From positions 372,001 to 436,000 of the forward strand of contig JABYQR010000003.1 of the NCBI GenBank assembly GCA_022592445.1: a DNA stretch of 64,000 nucleotides. Reading direction: 5' to 3'. Shown here in pieces: positions 10,074-20,778 of the stretch. The notes under the pieces were generated by a model. It did not search any database and was not told where the DNA came from. It saw nothing but the letters and a program-made list of their open reading frames with translations. How positions within the stretch are numbered: position 1 is the stretch's first letter; each line of letters starts with the position of its first letter. Both the position numbers and the translations under genes were made by a program. Source of the DNA: Cytidiella melzeri (taxonomy: Eukaryota > Basidiomycota > Agaricomycetes > Polyporales > Irpicaceae).

Positions 10074-11531
10074 ATAGCAATCATTGAGTGCGATAATCAT
10101 TTCCACGTCTTTGATCCCGACGATCTTCAGGACTGTTACGATAACGAAGAGGACCACGCATATATTGAAATCTGCGAACAACAGCCGTGTCCAAATCAAA
10201 ATCAAAAGTTTGTAGTATCCCGTCATTTCAGAGAAGGACAACGATACCGTGGATACGTAGCTTGCGATAACAGTCAAATACCGTTGATTGTTGGAGTTCC
10301 TGAAGAAGTCGAGGTCAATACCAGTTTAGTTGTACCGGAAAACCCACCGGCTCCACCAGACGATACCCTCATTATTCCTGATCCCATCATTCCCGAAACC
10401 ATACCGGAAATCCCACCGGTAACTCCTGAAGCGCCCACCGTCGTCCCCATCAATTCCGCACCTGTCACGATGACAACACCCGCAGTCGATCCTGCCTTGA
10501 TTGCAGCCATTGTAGCTGCAGTTACACAAGCAATGCCAAGACCGCAAGTCACGGTCAACAATAACGACACCAAGCCCGATAGATACAAGGGCGAACATGG
10601 CCGTGACTTAGAACGGTTCTTGTCACAATGCGAGGCTTACTGGGTGACCGCCAGTATTGCCGATGAAAGAACCAAGGTCCTGACAGCAATCTACCGGTTG
10701 TCAGAAAAGGCCGCCCAATGGGCAATACCGGTCACGGATCATATGGCTGACCACAACGGTAACTTGCCGGCCAACCTCGATACCTGGGCCAAGTTTAAAA
10801 CTGAGCTCAAGAAGTACTTCGGCGATGCAACGCCCGAAGATACTGCTATCCGTGAGTTGGAGAAGCTCTGTGGAGCTGAGAAGAAGGAGAAGAACGCGCG
10901 TGACGTAGGAACATATGTCACAGACTTCCAATCCTACGTGGGTCGCATCTCCGGATTAAGCGACAAGGACAAGGAGATCCGCTTCATCAAGGGCCTTCCA
11001 GAGTACATCTATGGTAGATTGGCAACTGCCGAAGCTCCGCCAACGAACTATCAGGGGTGGATTGATAGGTCTCTGAAAATGGCGGCTGCGTATGCCCGCA
11101 TCAGAGAAACAACGGAGAAGAAAATTCCGTCTGTTCCCTCGTCGACCACGTCGAGACCTACTCAGTCCCAGCCCCGGTTTACTCCGGTTCCTCGCGCTTC
11201 CAACGGTCCGGTCCCTATGGAGGTTGACGCCTCCAAGATGCAACAAGGTCGGCGGTGTTATAACTGCCAGGAACTTACAACGGATCCCAGTCACATCGCA
11301 CGCACGTGCACCAAGCCTGCAGTTCCTCGTCCACCTCCTCGTGGACCACGTGTAGCTGCTACCAATGAGGAGGCATCTTCTTCTCGGGCCGAAGAAAAGA
11401 AGCCTGAGAAGGAAGAAGCGTCAAACTCGTCGGGAGTGTCGGAAGTAACACTCAAAGCCGTGCTAGGAGAACTGGAGAAGTTAAGGGCGGAGAACGCCGA
11501 CCTCAAGAAGAGACTTGAGGAGGGTTTTTGA
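10074..11531 (+). CDS. TE-B Gag, in frame with ORF0 after two stops
   Basis: Capsid/nucleocapsid precursor of the retrotransposon particle. The frame is open from just after TAG TAA (10068-10073) to TGA at 11529-11531. The first ATG is only at 10470, yet the upstream part (CYDN...ICEQQPCPN) is conserved in TE-E, so translation must cover it by readthrough, reinitiation or splicing. Features in order: a Pro-rich segment with many IPE repeats, a capsid-like core (RYKGEHGRDLERFLSQCEAY ... FKTELKKYF), an expanded zinc knuckle CYNC-x8-H-x4-C near 11257-11310 (usual spacing is x4), and a C-terminal coiled coil (LGELEKLRAENADLKKRLE). It overlaps pol by 4 nt in the -1 frame. Confidence 0.85.
   Translation: MAIIECDNHFHVFDPDDLQDCYDNEEDHAYIEICEQQPCPNQNQKFVVSRHFREGQRYRGYVACDNSQIPLIVGVPEEVEVNTSLVVPENPPAPPDDTLIIPDPIIPETIPEIPPVTPEAPTVVPINSAPVTMTTPAVDPALIAAIVAAVTQAMPRPQVTVNNNDTKPDRYKGEHGRDLERFLSQCEAYWVTASIADERTKVLTAIYRLSEKAAQWAIPVTDHMADHNGNLPANLDTWAKFKTELKKYFGDATPEDTAIRELEKLCGAEKKEKNARDVGTYVTDFQSYVGRISGLSDKDKEIRFIKGLPEYIYGRLATAEAPPTNYQGWIDRSLKMAAAYARIRETTEKKIPSVPSSTTSRPTQSQPRFTPVPRASNGPVPMEVDASKMQQGRRCYNCQELTTDPSHIARTCTKPAVPRPPPRGPRVAATNEEASSSRAEEKKPEKEEASNSSGVSEVTLKAVLGELEKLRAENADLKKRLEEGF
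11522..11531 (+). promoter_or_regulatory. Programmed -1 frameshift site, gag to pol (TE-B)
   Basis: In the gag frame the end reads GAG GGT TTT TGA. This contains G GGT TTT, a perfect X XXY YYZ slippery heptamer (X=G, Y=T, Z=T), directly before the stop. A -1 slip puts ribosomes on TTG ATT CGG, exactly where the pol frame is open. I did not identify a downstream pseudoknot by eye. Confidence 0.75.
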
Positions 11532-14500
11532 TTCGGGCCGTGATTCGAGCTGCGCAAGCACGTGCCCCACGTATACCATGTAACAATAGATTTTCCGTAC
11601 TCGCGTCTGATGTATTAGAGACTGGATCTGAATCGGAACATTTTCACGTACCCATCACAGTTTCAGGAGTGCGGAGATCTAAAGAAGTCGCAGCAATGAT
11701 TGATAGTGGAGCCTCAACGCTATTCATTCATAAACGGTTTGTTCGAGAGCATCGTATCAGAACCCGGAAGTTGAAACAACCCATTCCGGTGTACAACATA
11801 GACGGAACCCCAAATCGAGACGGGGCTATTGACGAAGTTGCCATTCTCAATATGAGGATAGGGGACCATGAGGAGAGGACCATCTTCACGGTCACTGATA
11901 TTGGACCCGAAGACGTAATTATAGGAATCGATTGGTTGCGGTATCATAACCCCACCATTGATTGGTACGAAGGCATCATCAGGATGGATGGATGTCCTGA
12001 TGCATGTAAACCCAGGCAACGGGTTGATGAAGCGAGAGAGGCTGCAGCTAAGAGAACAGCTGAGCCTAAACGGAAGAAGAGAACTCCGGGATTACAGAAA
12101 GTTGTGGAACAGCTTCCGTACTTGCCGGTGGATACGGAGGAGGCCGAAGAAGACATCGAGGAAACCACGGAAGGTTCAGGAAGTTTGGATGGGGCCGAAT
12201 TGCCGAAGTTACAGGCACAGGCCACTACTCAGCTCGGTGGAAAAGGAACTCCCCGACGCATTGTACGTACACGTCCGACACCTATGATACAGGAAGGCGA
12301 ACGCCTGTTCACTCTAGCGGGATACACATACTCTAGTGAACTAGCTGAGGTCGAGAACCGGGTTAAACCAGTCAAAACCTTTGAGGAGATGGTACCTGAA
12401 CAATATCGTCAACATGCTCACATTTTCTCTGAAACGGAATCTCAACGACTGCCAGAACACAAGTCGTACGACCATGCAATTGAGTTAGTTCCGGAGGCAA
12501 AAGGATTCCATGCAAAGGTTTACCCGCTGTCACACCCTGAGCAAGAAGAGCTTGATAAGTTTATCCGAGAGAACCTAGAGAAAGGGTACATTCGACCGTC
12601 GAAATCCCCAATGGCGTCACCCTTCTTCTTTGTCAAGAAAAAGGATGGAAAGTTACGCCCAGTGCAGGATTACCGGAAGTTGAACGAAGTCACTATCAAA
12701 AACAGGTATCCACTGCCGTTGATCTCCGAACTCATGGATAGATTGCGCGGTGCTAAGTTCTTCACTAAGCTGGACGTCAGATGGGGGTACAATAACGTCC
12801 GCATCAAGGAAGGCGATGAACACAAAGCTGCATTTGTCACCAACCGAGGACTGTTTGAACCTACGGTCATGTTCTTTGGTCTTACCAATTCCCCGGCCAC
12901 ATTCCAGAACATGATGAACGACATCTTTGCTGATCTTATTGCTGAAGGCAAGGTCACCGTCTACCTAGATGATATCCTCATCTATTCCAAGGAGATCTCC
13001 AAACACCGCGAGGTGGTACATGAAGTTCTGAGACGGCTCAGACAACATGATCTGTTTCTTAAACCGGAGAAATGCGAATTTGAGCGTTCAGAGACAGAAT
13101 ATCTTGGTGTTATCATTGGTCACAATCAGTTACGCATGGACCCTGTCAAAGTAAAGGCAGTGGCTGAGTGGCCTGTACCGCAGAATGTCTCCGATATTCG
13201 CCGATTCCGTGGGTTTGCAAACTTCTACCGGAGATTCATCAAAGACTTCGGAAAAATATGTAACCCTTAGACCGTCTCACGGGCAAGGTTCCTTGGAAAT
13301 GGGGCCCTGAAGAACAGTCGGCGTTTGATGAACTCCGCCGACAATTTGTGGAAGCGCCGGTGTTGGCAATGTGGAGTTTTGATAGACCCACACGTTTGGA
13401 AACGGATGCATCCGGGTATGCAATGGGAGGGGTATTGGAACAACAAGCCGAAGACGGCACGTGGCATCCAGTAGCCTATCGGTCTGAAGGCATGACTGAG
13501 ACTGAACGAAACTATGAGATCTACGACCGAGAACTCATGGCAATTGTACGAGCCCTTGAAGACTGGCGTCATTACTTGGAAGGGCTACCAGAGAAATTCC
13601 CTATCTTCTCTGACCACAAGAACCTCGAGTACTGGAAGACAGCTCGTAACTTGACACGCCGTCAAGCACGTTGGTCGTTGTTCCTCTCACGTTTTAACTT
13701 TGAAATCATTCCGAAGCCCGGAAAGTCAATGGGAAAGTCGGATTCTATGTCCAGGCTAGGCCAACACGAGGTCAAGGACGAAGAAGATAATCTATCACGA
13801 ATAGTCCTAGGACCAGAGGTCTTCCGAGCCGCTGCTTCTCAACGGGGGCAAGCTAGCGTACAACCAGACAGAGACCTGTTAAAACGTATCCGTGAATGTT
13901 CTCTGCGAGAGACTGAAGTGGCAGAAGCACTTGCCAAAGTCAAGAAACTCGGACCTCGTCTTCTTAGTCGGGGACTTGAAGAGTGGAACGTGGAGAACGG
14001 GCTGTTATTGTTCCGGGGAAAAGTTTATGTCCCTAAAGATGACGAAATCCGAAAGGAACTGGTTCGGAGACATCATGACTTACCCGCCGCCGGACATCCA
14101 GGCAGGTACAAGACACTGGAACTGCTATCTCGGAACTACTGGTGGCCCAGCATGACACGCTTTGTCAATGATTATGTAGACACATGTGACACCTGTCAAA
14201 GAACGAAGACGTACCCCGCTCCACCACGCGGTCCACTCAATCCACTAGAGCCGCCCAATGCTCCATGGGAAAGCGTCACCACAGACTTTATCGTCAAGCT
14301 GCCGCCATGTAAAGGATACGATTCCATCACGGTTGCAGTTGATCGAACAACCGCGCAGGTGCACTGTTATCCATCACGGGAAAGCATGAAAACCCCCGAA
14401 CACGTGCAGGATTATATTGCAAACGTGTTTCGACTCCATGGTGTACCTCGACAGATGATCTCAGACCGTGGATCAGTGTTCGCGTCCAAGTTCCTTCGTG

Positions 14501-15480
14501 CTATCTACGATGCACTCGGAGTAAAGTCGTCCATGTCCACCGCGTATCACCCTCAGACAGACGGCAAAACAGAACGTATGAACCAAGAGATAGAACAGTA
14601 TCTCCGAGTGTTCTGCTCCTTCAGACAGGATGACTGGGTAGATTGGTTACCGATTGCGGAGTTTGCGCTTAATAGCCGAGTACACTCGTCCACCGGGAAG
14701 GCTCCCTTCGAACTGATCTATGGGTATTTACCGGAATTCCAGGTGCCTTTGAACCCAGTGTCCAATGTTCCCGCAGCAGACGAACGTCTTCGAGCATTAC
14801 GAGAAGCCCAAGAAGATGCTAAAGCTGCGCTACAACTTACGGCAGAACGCATGAAACGGTTCTACGATCATGGAGTTGCAAAAGCTCCGCAGTTTGAAGT
14901 TGGTGACAAAGTTTACGTGGAACGTGAAAAACATCCCAAGGAACAGTCGGTGGCAAAGCTAGCACCAAAACGAGATGGTCCCTATGAGATCTTAGAAAAG
15001 ATTGGGGATTTGAATTACCGGGTTAAACTTACCATTCGGGACAAGCGTCACCCGGTATTCCATGTGGATAGGTTGCGACCAGCCAAGACGGCAAGTTTGG
15101 TCCCTAACCGGGAATTTCCTGAACCTGAGCCGATTGTGGTAGAAGAAGAAGAGGAGTACGAGGTAGAACAGATTCTTGATTCAAGGATCTTCGGGCGAAA
15201 GAAGGAGTTTCAGTACCGTGTTAAGTGGAAAGGATACCCAGAATCAGAAAATTCCTGGGAACCAGCCACCAACGTCACTCATGCCGATGAAGCCGTAAAG
15301 GATTTCCACAGACGACACCCAGGAGCTCCACGACCAATCGCTGCATCTCTATTCTTGGCAATGAATTTCCGACCAATTAATGAGAATTTTGAGAAGCTAC
15401 CTTCAGAAACTCTACGACGCGTATCCTTGTGGGAAGACGGAAAAGACTCAACTCCTGCCTTCCGGAGAAAAGGCCTTTAG
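11528..15480 (+). CDS. TE-B Pol polyprotein, one frameshift
   Basis: Protease (AAMIDSGASTLFI, about 11690), RT with PVQDYRKLN, FTKLDVRWGYNNVRI and the intact YLDD box (about 12962), RNase H (TRLETDASGYAMGG; YEIYDREL; FSDHKNLEYW), integrase with HH-CC zinc domain (HHDLPAAGHPG ... CDTCQ), DDE residues (TTDFIVK, ISDRGSVFAS, TDGKTERMNQEIEQ), GPY module (RDGPYEILEKIG) and a C-terminal chromodomain (YEVEQILDSR ... YRVKWKGYPESENSWEP, about 15160-15300). The frame 11528-13270 stops at TAG; the same protein continues one frame away from 13267, so a single base is missing in the CCCTT run at 13264-13268. Without it the copy would encode a complete Pol. It enters by -1 frameshift from gag. Confidence 0.93.
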
Positions 15481-15491
15481 GAGGGGGGTAA
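15479..15491 (+). other. TE-B polypurine tract
   Basis: AGGAGGGGGGTAA immediately before the 3' LTR; primes plus-strand DNA synthesis in LTR retrotransposons. Confidence 0.85.
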
Positions 15492-15925
15492 TGTCACGAA
15501 CATGCACACTTTTTCCCTTTCTTTTCCTTTTAATTTCTTTATCTTATCTTATCGATGGTACATGGCTACTGCATGTGATCAAGTGCATGTGACAGACTGG
15601 TCACATGATCATAGAAGGTGCTGGAACATTGTAGAACATCGCACCATAGCACACCATACGTTCCCACGGCAGTGTTAGGAGTACAGACCCGGTACCAGGG
15701 GTCCTTGTCTGAGATGTATATAAACCCACCCTGTAGCTCCCTAAAGACCTCAGATTCTACCTCCTGGTCTTTAGCTCATTGTCAGCTGATCCCTCGTCGT
15801 CGTGTCTCCACTCCTCCTCATCACCTATACTCCTGTCGTCATCGTCCACGCGAGTTCGCTCGTCGTTCCTCCTTCCCTCGTCGTCACTCCCTCGCTCTTC
15901 ATAGAGTTGGGTTGTGTTCCTGACA
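15492..15925 (+). repeat. TE-B 3' LTR (434 bp)
   Basis: Matches the 5' LTR over 434 bp with one C/T difference near 15874. Ends TTCCTGACA and is followed by the TGCAA duplication. Confidence 0.97.
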
Positions 15926-15930
15926 TGCAA
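15926..15930. repeat. TE-B target-site duplication TGCAA, right
   Basis: Copy of 8806-8810. Confidence 0.95.
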
Positions 15931-17833
15931 TCTCTGCCTACATGGTGAGACACTGAGTCACGCTTCAAACTAAGAACAACCTTAAAGACAACACAACCAA
16001 CCACAAAGTGGCAATAGAAGTGTAAAGGTGTGATAGCGCGGAAGTGTTAAAGTGTGCGAGGTGGTCTTAGAGTCCTAGTTTTACCTGTGCTAAAAAAGAG
16101 CAACAAGGTTTGTGATAAAGTTTATGTTAAAGGAGCTAGACGGGCAACTACCACGCGTATTGCGGGTAAAAGGGCAAGTCGGCGCGGTGAAAGCAAAAGA
16201 GTTTTAGCGCAGCTCAAAGAGAACGCGCGGGAGACGTCGCAACTTGTAGTAAAACGGTGCGCGGAAAGACGCAAATGGTAAACGCAGGCACAGTAGGAAT
16301 CTCGAACACAAAACGCGGTCGCTGGTGAAGATGAAAGTAGTCGCTGTAAAACGCGGGCGCAGTGAAAGTGAACGCAGTAAACTCGACGCAGTGAAGGTGA
16401 AACGCAGACGCAGTAACGCAGTAAAATAACGCAGTTAGAAAGCAAACGCAGTATAACAAAGCCACAAGGAACCGTAAGAGAAAGACAAACTAATGGAGCG
16501 CGAGTCGCAGCGTAGGGCTATGTGAGACTGCAGTCAATTTGACTAAACAGACTGCGCACGGGGGCGGTAGTGTAGAACAACACTTCCCAAGCGGCGATGC
16601 GTATTGCAAGCAAATGCGTGGCCAAAGACGAGGTTGGTAGAGCTGTTAAGATTGAACTGCACTAGTTCGCACTCATGGTCCTCGCCTTCAAAGTCCGGTG
16701 ACAACCAACAATCTGGGTGCGGCGCCCGCGGGCAATCGCAGTCAAGCGGGACAAAAGGTCCTGAACGTAGGGGAATTGGGTGGTTGCTCTGAGTGTCGCA
16801 ATAGGAGCAGTTATCAAGCAAGTCCGCGACGGACGACGCTGGCAAGGGTGATTTAGGAGTAGATCTCTCAGGGGAGACCATAGGCGCTGCTGAGGGTTCT
16901 GGCGGCGGCGCGGGCGCGGGGATGATGGGGTAACGGTGTAGAACCTCGCGCGGGCGCAGGCGGTAAGGGCGGCAACCGTCGGGTAAGTGGGGAACGGTGG
17001 GGCAGTAACGGAAAACTCGAGACGGGTTGTCGTTGGTAGGTGCAGCAGACATAAACATGGAAGAAGTTGCAGTGAGACAACGTAGAAGAAGCTACAGCTA
17101 TTGGCGCGAAGAGACTCCCTCGACGCGAGCGCAAAACGTAAAGTGAACTCTGGGAACTGGGGTGGGGATTGATTGATTTCTACGCAGTACAGGCAACACC
17201 TTTTTATATACCCTAAAGACCCTCTCCTAAACCTTTTCTTCTATGTCCTAAACCCAAATGCGAGGGCGAGGAAACATGGTGGCAGAATACTTCCGTCTGC
17301 GGAGGCAAAATTTCCAGCAAGTCGACGCCTGGCAGGACACAGCGTCGGTCGACGCGGAGTAGCGGTGCGCGCCCTTGCGCTGAAGAGGCGCCAACCGTTG
17401 CAAGCAGGTGATGAGGCGCCGTCCAGGAGTTGCACAGCGTGGCGTGATAGGAGTCTTCCTGAAACGGGGTTCGCGAGTCAAGTTTCTTCTACCGCTGGTC
17501 CGACCCGAGTCCGGAACACTTGGTGGCTGGCTAGCCCATGCTCCAATGCAAAAGGGGCATGTCTGTGAGTCAGAGTTTGGTGTGATTCCTCGGCCTCGGA
17601 TGTTTCCGGCGCGTTGCTCCTTGTCAAGTCCTTGGATCCTTGGCGGACTTCTCGTGACCTCGGTGAACTCCTCGTGCCCGTGATGCTGGGAAAGTGGAGG
17701 GACTTGCCGCTCAGGATGACGCGGGCCGCGCGAACAGCGGGCTGCTGCCGGGTCTCCGCGCCTAGCCGGTTTCCGGGCGTATCAACGGCAAAATCGACGC
17801 GACACCGTCACAGCACCACGAGCCAACTCACGT
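15931..17833. repeat. Low-complexity, element-related region
   Basis: The DNA flanking TE-B resumes here. 16300-16450 repeats CGCAGTAA-type motifs, as at 6600-6850, and AGAGTCCTAG (16067) echoes AGAGTCCTAGG at 6257, so this and the insertion in TE-A probably belong to related non-autonomous repeats. A minus-strand ORF at 16543-17058 is described separately. From 17170 to 17833 I see GC-rich DNA with no convincing gene. Confidence 0.45.
16543..17058 (-). CDS. 171-aa ORF of unknown function inside the repeat region
   Basis: ATG at 17058 to stop at 16543 encodes a protein with a Pro-rich middle (APAPPPEPSAAP), an acidic segment and a Cys/His-rich part (NCSYCDTQSNHP ... LDCDCPRAPHPDC ... CNTH) that could bind zinc. 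No family is recognised. It lies between element remnants and reads well for a protein, but it could be an element-encoded gag-like ORF or a chance frame. Confidence 0.35.
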   Translation of the reverse strand: MFMSAAPTNDNPSRVFRYCPTVPHLPDGCRPYRLRPREVLHRYPIIPAPAPPPEPSAAPMVSPERSTPKSPLPASSVADLLDNCSYCDTQSNHPIPLRSGPFVPLDCDCPRAPHPDCWLSPDFEGEDHECELVQFNLNSSTNLVFGHAFACNTHRRLGSVVLHYRPRAQSV

Positions 17834-18010
17834 GAGCTCGATTGTCTCCGTCAGGAGAACAACTGGCTATGCAACAACGTAGACTGCCTGCGGCATGACT
17901 GCAACTACTACCTAGAGGAGCTGCGACGTTGCAAGGAACGCCTCAGCGGGACCGAGGACACCCTAGGCCGTTTGGAGTCCGAACTCAAGTACCAGGAGTT
18001 CATGGTCTAG
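17834..18010 (+). pseudogene. Coiled-coil fragment, probable gag end
   Basis: An open stretch encodes CLRQENNWL ... YLEELRRCKERLSG ... RLESELKYQEFMV and a TAG at 18008. The heptad pattern resembles the C-terminal coiled coils of gypsy Gag proteins. No start is visible and upstream frames are broken. Confidence 0.4.
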
Positions 18011-18136
18011 AGAAGCGGCGTCGAACCATTTTGCAACAGTCCCGATGGAGGATCTCAAGAAGCAGATCCTGTCACAGATTTTCAATGTTTCTACAAGACT
18101 TGCCTTACCAGGCAACGGTATTATTGGGAATATTTA

Positions 18137-18230
18137 AGCGCTTGTCAAGCGCTTATCCAGCGCTTATCCGGCGTCTATTTAGGCGCTTATCCAGTGCTTA
18201 TCTGGCGCTTATTCCGGCGCTTATTCTCAA
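18137..18230. repeat. Minisatellite of GCGCTTATCC units
   Basis: About eight imperfect 11-12 bp copies (GCGCTTATCCA, GCGCTTATCCG, GCGTCTATTTAG, GTGCTTATCTG, GCGCTTATTCC). A single GCGCTTATTTT is present in the TE-E-type solo LTR near 27240. Confidence 0.8.
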
Positions 18231-18249
18231 TGCCTATCAATTGATGCAC

Positions 18250-18830
18250 TGATGCGCCTCCTGTCTCTGATGTGCTGATGTGCTCCTTTCCTTATCTGTG
18301 TATCACATGATAGAACTCTCTGGAACCTTGTGGAACATGCTGGAACTATGATGTCATAGTATAGAACATTCCATTAGATCATGTCATAGTTCTTAGAACC
18401 TTCTGGAAAAGTCTAGCCTTGTCTTTGAACAAGCTAGAACAAGTCTAGCCTTGGGACTGGGTCATGGGGTCAGGTCATGGGGACAATTGCTATTGGTTGA
18501 TTATTGAAGTGGCACCACTAGGGCATAGGGCATGCTTAGTAAGGTAAATTACTTCGCTTACTCATGTAGGTATTAGGGGTCTTAGGGTAGTACCTGGGGT
18601 CCTCCCCTTCATGTATATATAGAGGCACTCCTGAGGGCATATCCCCTCAGTCTTATCCACTCTGTTGAACCAGGACTACTCAGTACCCACCAGTACTTCG
18701 CTCACCACCACTCTAACTCTCTATTTCACACTATCTCCCCAAGTTTATCAACTTATCTGGTGAGTAGTAACCCTTACTGTTACAGATCCACCACTTCGAG
18801 ATTGCTTGCGACCACTACGGAGAAGGGTGA
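18250..18830 (+). promoter_or_regulatory. Putative LTR or promoter region of TE-D
   Basis: No long ORF. It has the texture of the TE-B LTR (TCACATGATAGAA, TGGAACATGCTGGAAC, TACCTGGGGTCC) and a TATA box TATATATAG at 18614-18622, followed by a C/T-rich leader and an intron-like GGTGAGTAGT...TGTTACAG near 18757-18785. It is not similar to the 278 bp LTR at 20779, so it is not that LTR's partner. Confidence 0.4.
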
Positions 18831-20672
18831 GATGAGTGGGAGGAGGATTGGAGCAAATACAACGATGAGCCAACCACAAAGCGTGGGGCAAAAAAGGCTC
18901 GCGCGAAGGCAAGGAAGGAGGCAGAGGAGTGCGACCACCAGATTGAGGAGGAGAAGAGACAGGCGGGTCCGTCCAGGACTTCACACCCGGAGGCAACTCC
19001 CCTGCGCGCAACCTTAAAGGAGCACATGACAGTTGATGAGACTGAACCCCGCAAGGCAGCACCTCTACCAGTATCGCTCGCAGAGCGTATCACACCCGCC
19101 CCGCAAGGGGCTGCACTTGCGCAACAATTGGAGCTGGCCTCACAGCAGCGGCCTCCAACTATTGACTGGTACCATGCCCTGGGAGCCAGGGACCCCAACA
19201 CCCACGTCCACATCAGCAACACAAGCGTGTACAACAGGCTCATCCCACTAAGGGACCCACAGGGCGTACCGATAATCATCAGCCCCGACGTGGTGAACCG
19301 AGGATAATGCATAATATACGGTATCCCCGTGTATTGTGAGGACCGCCTGCCAGACGTGCCCCCAAACAAAAACATGATCAATCCGATCACGGGGGTGAAC
19401 TGGACAAAGCACGAGCTGAAGCTCTACCCTTACGGGTTCCCGGGCTACCCAGCCCACTGGCCACTAGGCCACCAGACCAAGTCTGAGGGGCACAGCTTCA
19501 CCACTGGTCTAGGGACCATACGTCGGGGTGCTGTGGGACCTGATCGCACGCGCCTCACACGCGTCAGGGTCAGGCCCAGTCTGCTGAGGCAGCTCGACGA
19601 CAGCCACAGAGCCCTGCAGCTGTACGCGTCTAATGGACAAAACCCTGGGAACTGGCTGTTCCCCAGGACCGTTGGCGAGGTTAGGCACCTCCGCGACGTT
19701 GCGCACAACCAGTGCAACTCTGAGGCGTACAAGTTCTGGAAACTCTACGTCCATCACTGCAACCAGGTCCCCAGCAATCGGTGAACGGCTGCCAAACAGG
19801 AAGCCGTCAGGGAGTCCCCGCTGAGGCCAACCTGGTACCCATTGCCAGACAGGACTCAGCAGCAGGCTGAGAAGGGGAAGAAGAAGAAGAAGGCAAAGAC
19901 ATCGCATGCAGGTCAGCCCGCTGCCTGGTCCACGTCCTCCCCCTCTCAACACAATCCCTTCACGCCTGGACCATCCACGCACACGCACGAGGAATGGCTC
20001 GCCAGCGTTGAGAACCAACCACCACCCTCCGGGCCATCCATCATGATGCGCCTACCACCACGTGCGGGGCAACCTGCACACAACACTACACGTGCAGGGC
20101 AACCTGCAAACCGTCCCCTTCACCGGCAGGCAAACACTAGGCCCGCACCCCCAATGGTGCCCACGAGTGACCCGGGCGCAAGTCTAGCACCCCAGGTCAT
20201 TGAGACTTGGATTCGTTACCTCAACGCGAATCCAAACATCGAGATCCCTGGAATCAAAAGGGACCCAGTCACTTACCGAGTAGGAAACTCGGACCGTCTC
20301 AGGGCGATGATCAGAGTCGCCCGCCTGGGACCACCGTCCTTGTCGACCACAACGTTCATCGAGTTTATTCGAGCTCTTGTCGCGGTTGGCAAGGAGGAGA
20401 TCAAGCCCACGGCATCGCAGTTGTTTGAGACAACTGCCATGACCGAAGAGCCCACAGAGGACAATGTCCGTTGATGGCTGCGTGGGATGACAGGTGAACT
20501 ACTTTCCCTCAACATCGAAATCATCACCTCGCCACAGGTTGCTGAGATCAACCAGTGGCTGTCGGCTGTGTTCCCGCAGGATTCACCTTTGTCCCCCCTG
20601 CCACCTTCGAGGTCACCATCACCCTCCGACCACAGCTCGGAGAAGTCAGAACCCGTGGGCCCTACCATGTAG
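18831..20672 (+). pseudogene. TE-D long ORF, three in-frame stops
   Basis: One frame runs from 18831 to 20672 and is interrupted only by TAA (19305), TGA (19782) and TGA (20472); no indel is needed. The product would be about 610 residues: an N-terminal Lys/Glu-rich helix, a globular part (PTIDWYHALGARDPN ... NWTKHELKLYPYGFPGYP ... NWLFPRTVGEVRHLRDVAHNQCN ... FWKLYVHHCNQV), a Lys-rich stretch, and a C-terminal part (APQVIETWIRYLNANPNIEIPGIKRD). I do not recognise the family; its place between a promoter-like region and a PPT-LTR suggests an element-encoded gag-like protein. Confidence 0.55.
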
Positions 20673-20767
20673 GGACCCATCATTGCATACACTTGGCCGC
20701 AACGCCACACTACATACATCATTGACTGCTGGTTCTTTGACTTCCATCGCATACCCGATGTCTTGTC

Positions 20768-20778
20768 TAGGGGGAGGG
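20768..20778 (+). other. Polypurine tract before the 278-bp LTR
   Basis: CTAGGGGGAGGG ends directly at the LTR start, marking the downstream LTR as a 3' LTR. Confidence 0.65.

Larger units (their letters stand above)
8811..15925 (+). mobile_element. TE-B: young full-length Ty3/gypsy chromovirus
   Basis: A 7115 bp element bounded by two 434 bp LTRs that I find to differ at one position (CTCCCCTCG in the left copy, CTTCCCTCG in the right copy, near 9193/15874), with target duplication TGCAA on both sides and a polypurine tract before the 3' LTR. The order is LTR, leader with a short intron, ORF0, gag, pol (protease, RT, RNase H, integrase, chromodomain), LTR. All catalytic motifs are present. 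The only clear lesion is a 1-nt deletion in pol at about 13266. Near-identity of the LTRs indicates very recent insertion, or gene conversion. It interrupts an older element-related ORF. Confidence 0.97.

Noticed and set aside
18137..18230. CRISPR-like array
   Set aside because: Units are directly adjacent without spacers, and the genome is eukaryotic.
18250..18830. 5' LTR partner of the 278-bp LTR at 20779
   Set aside because: The two sequences share no extended similarity, so at most it is a different LTR or promoter.
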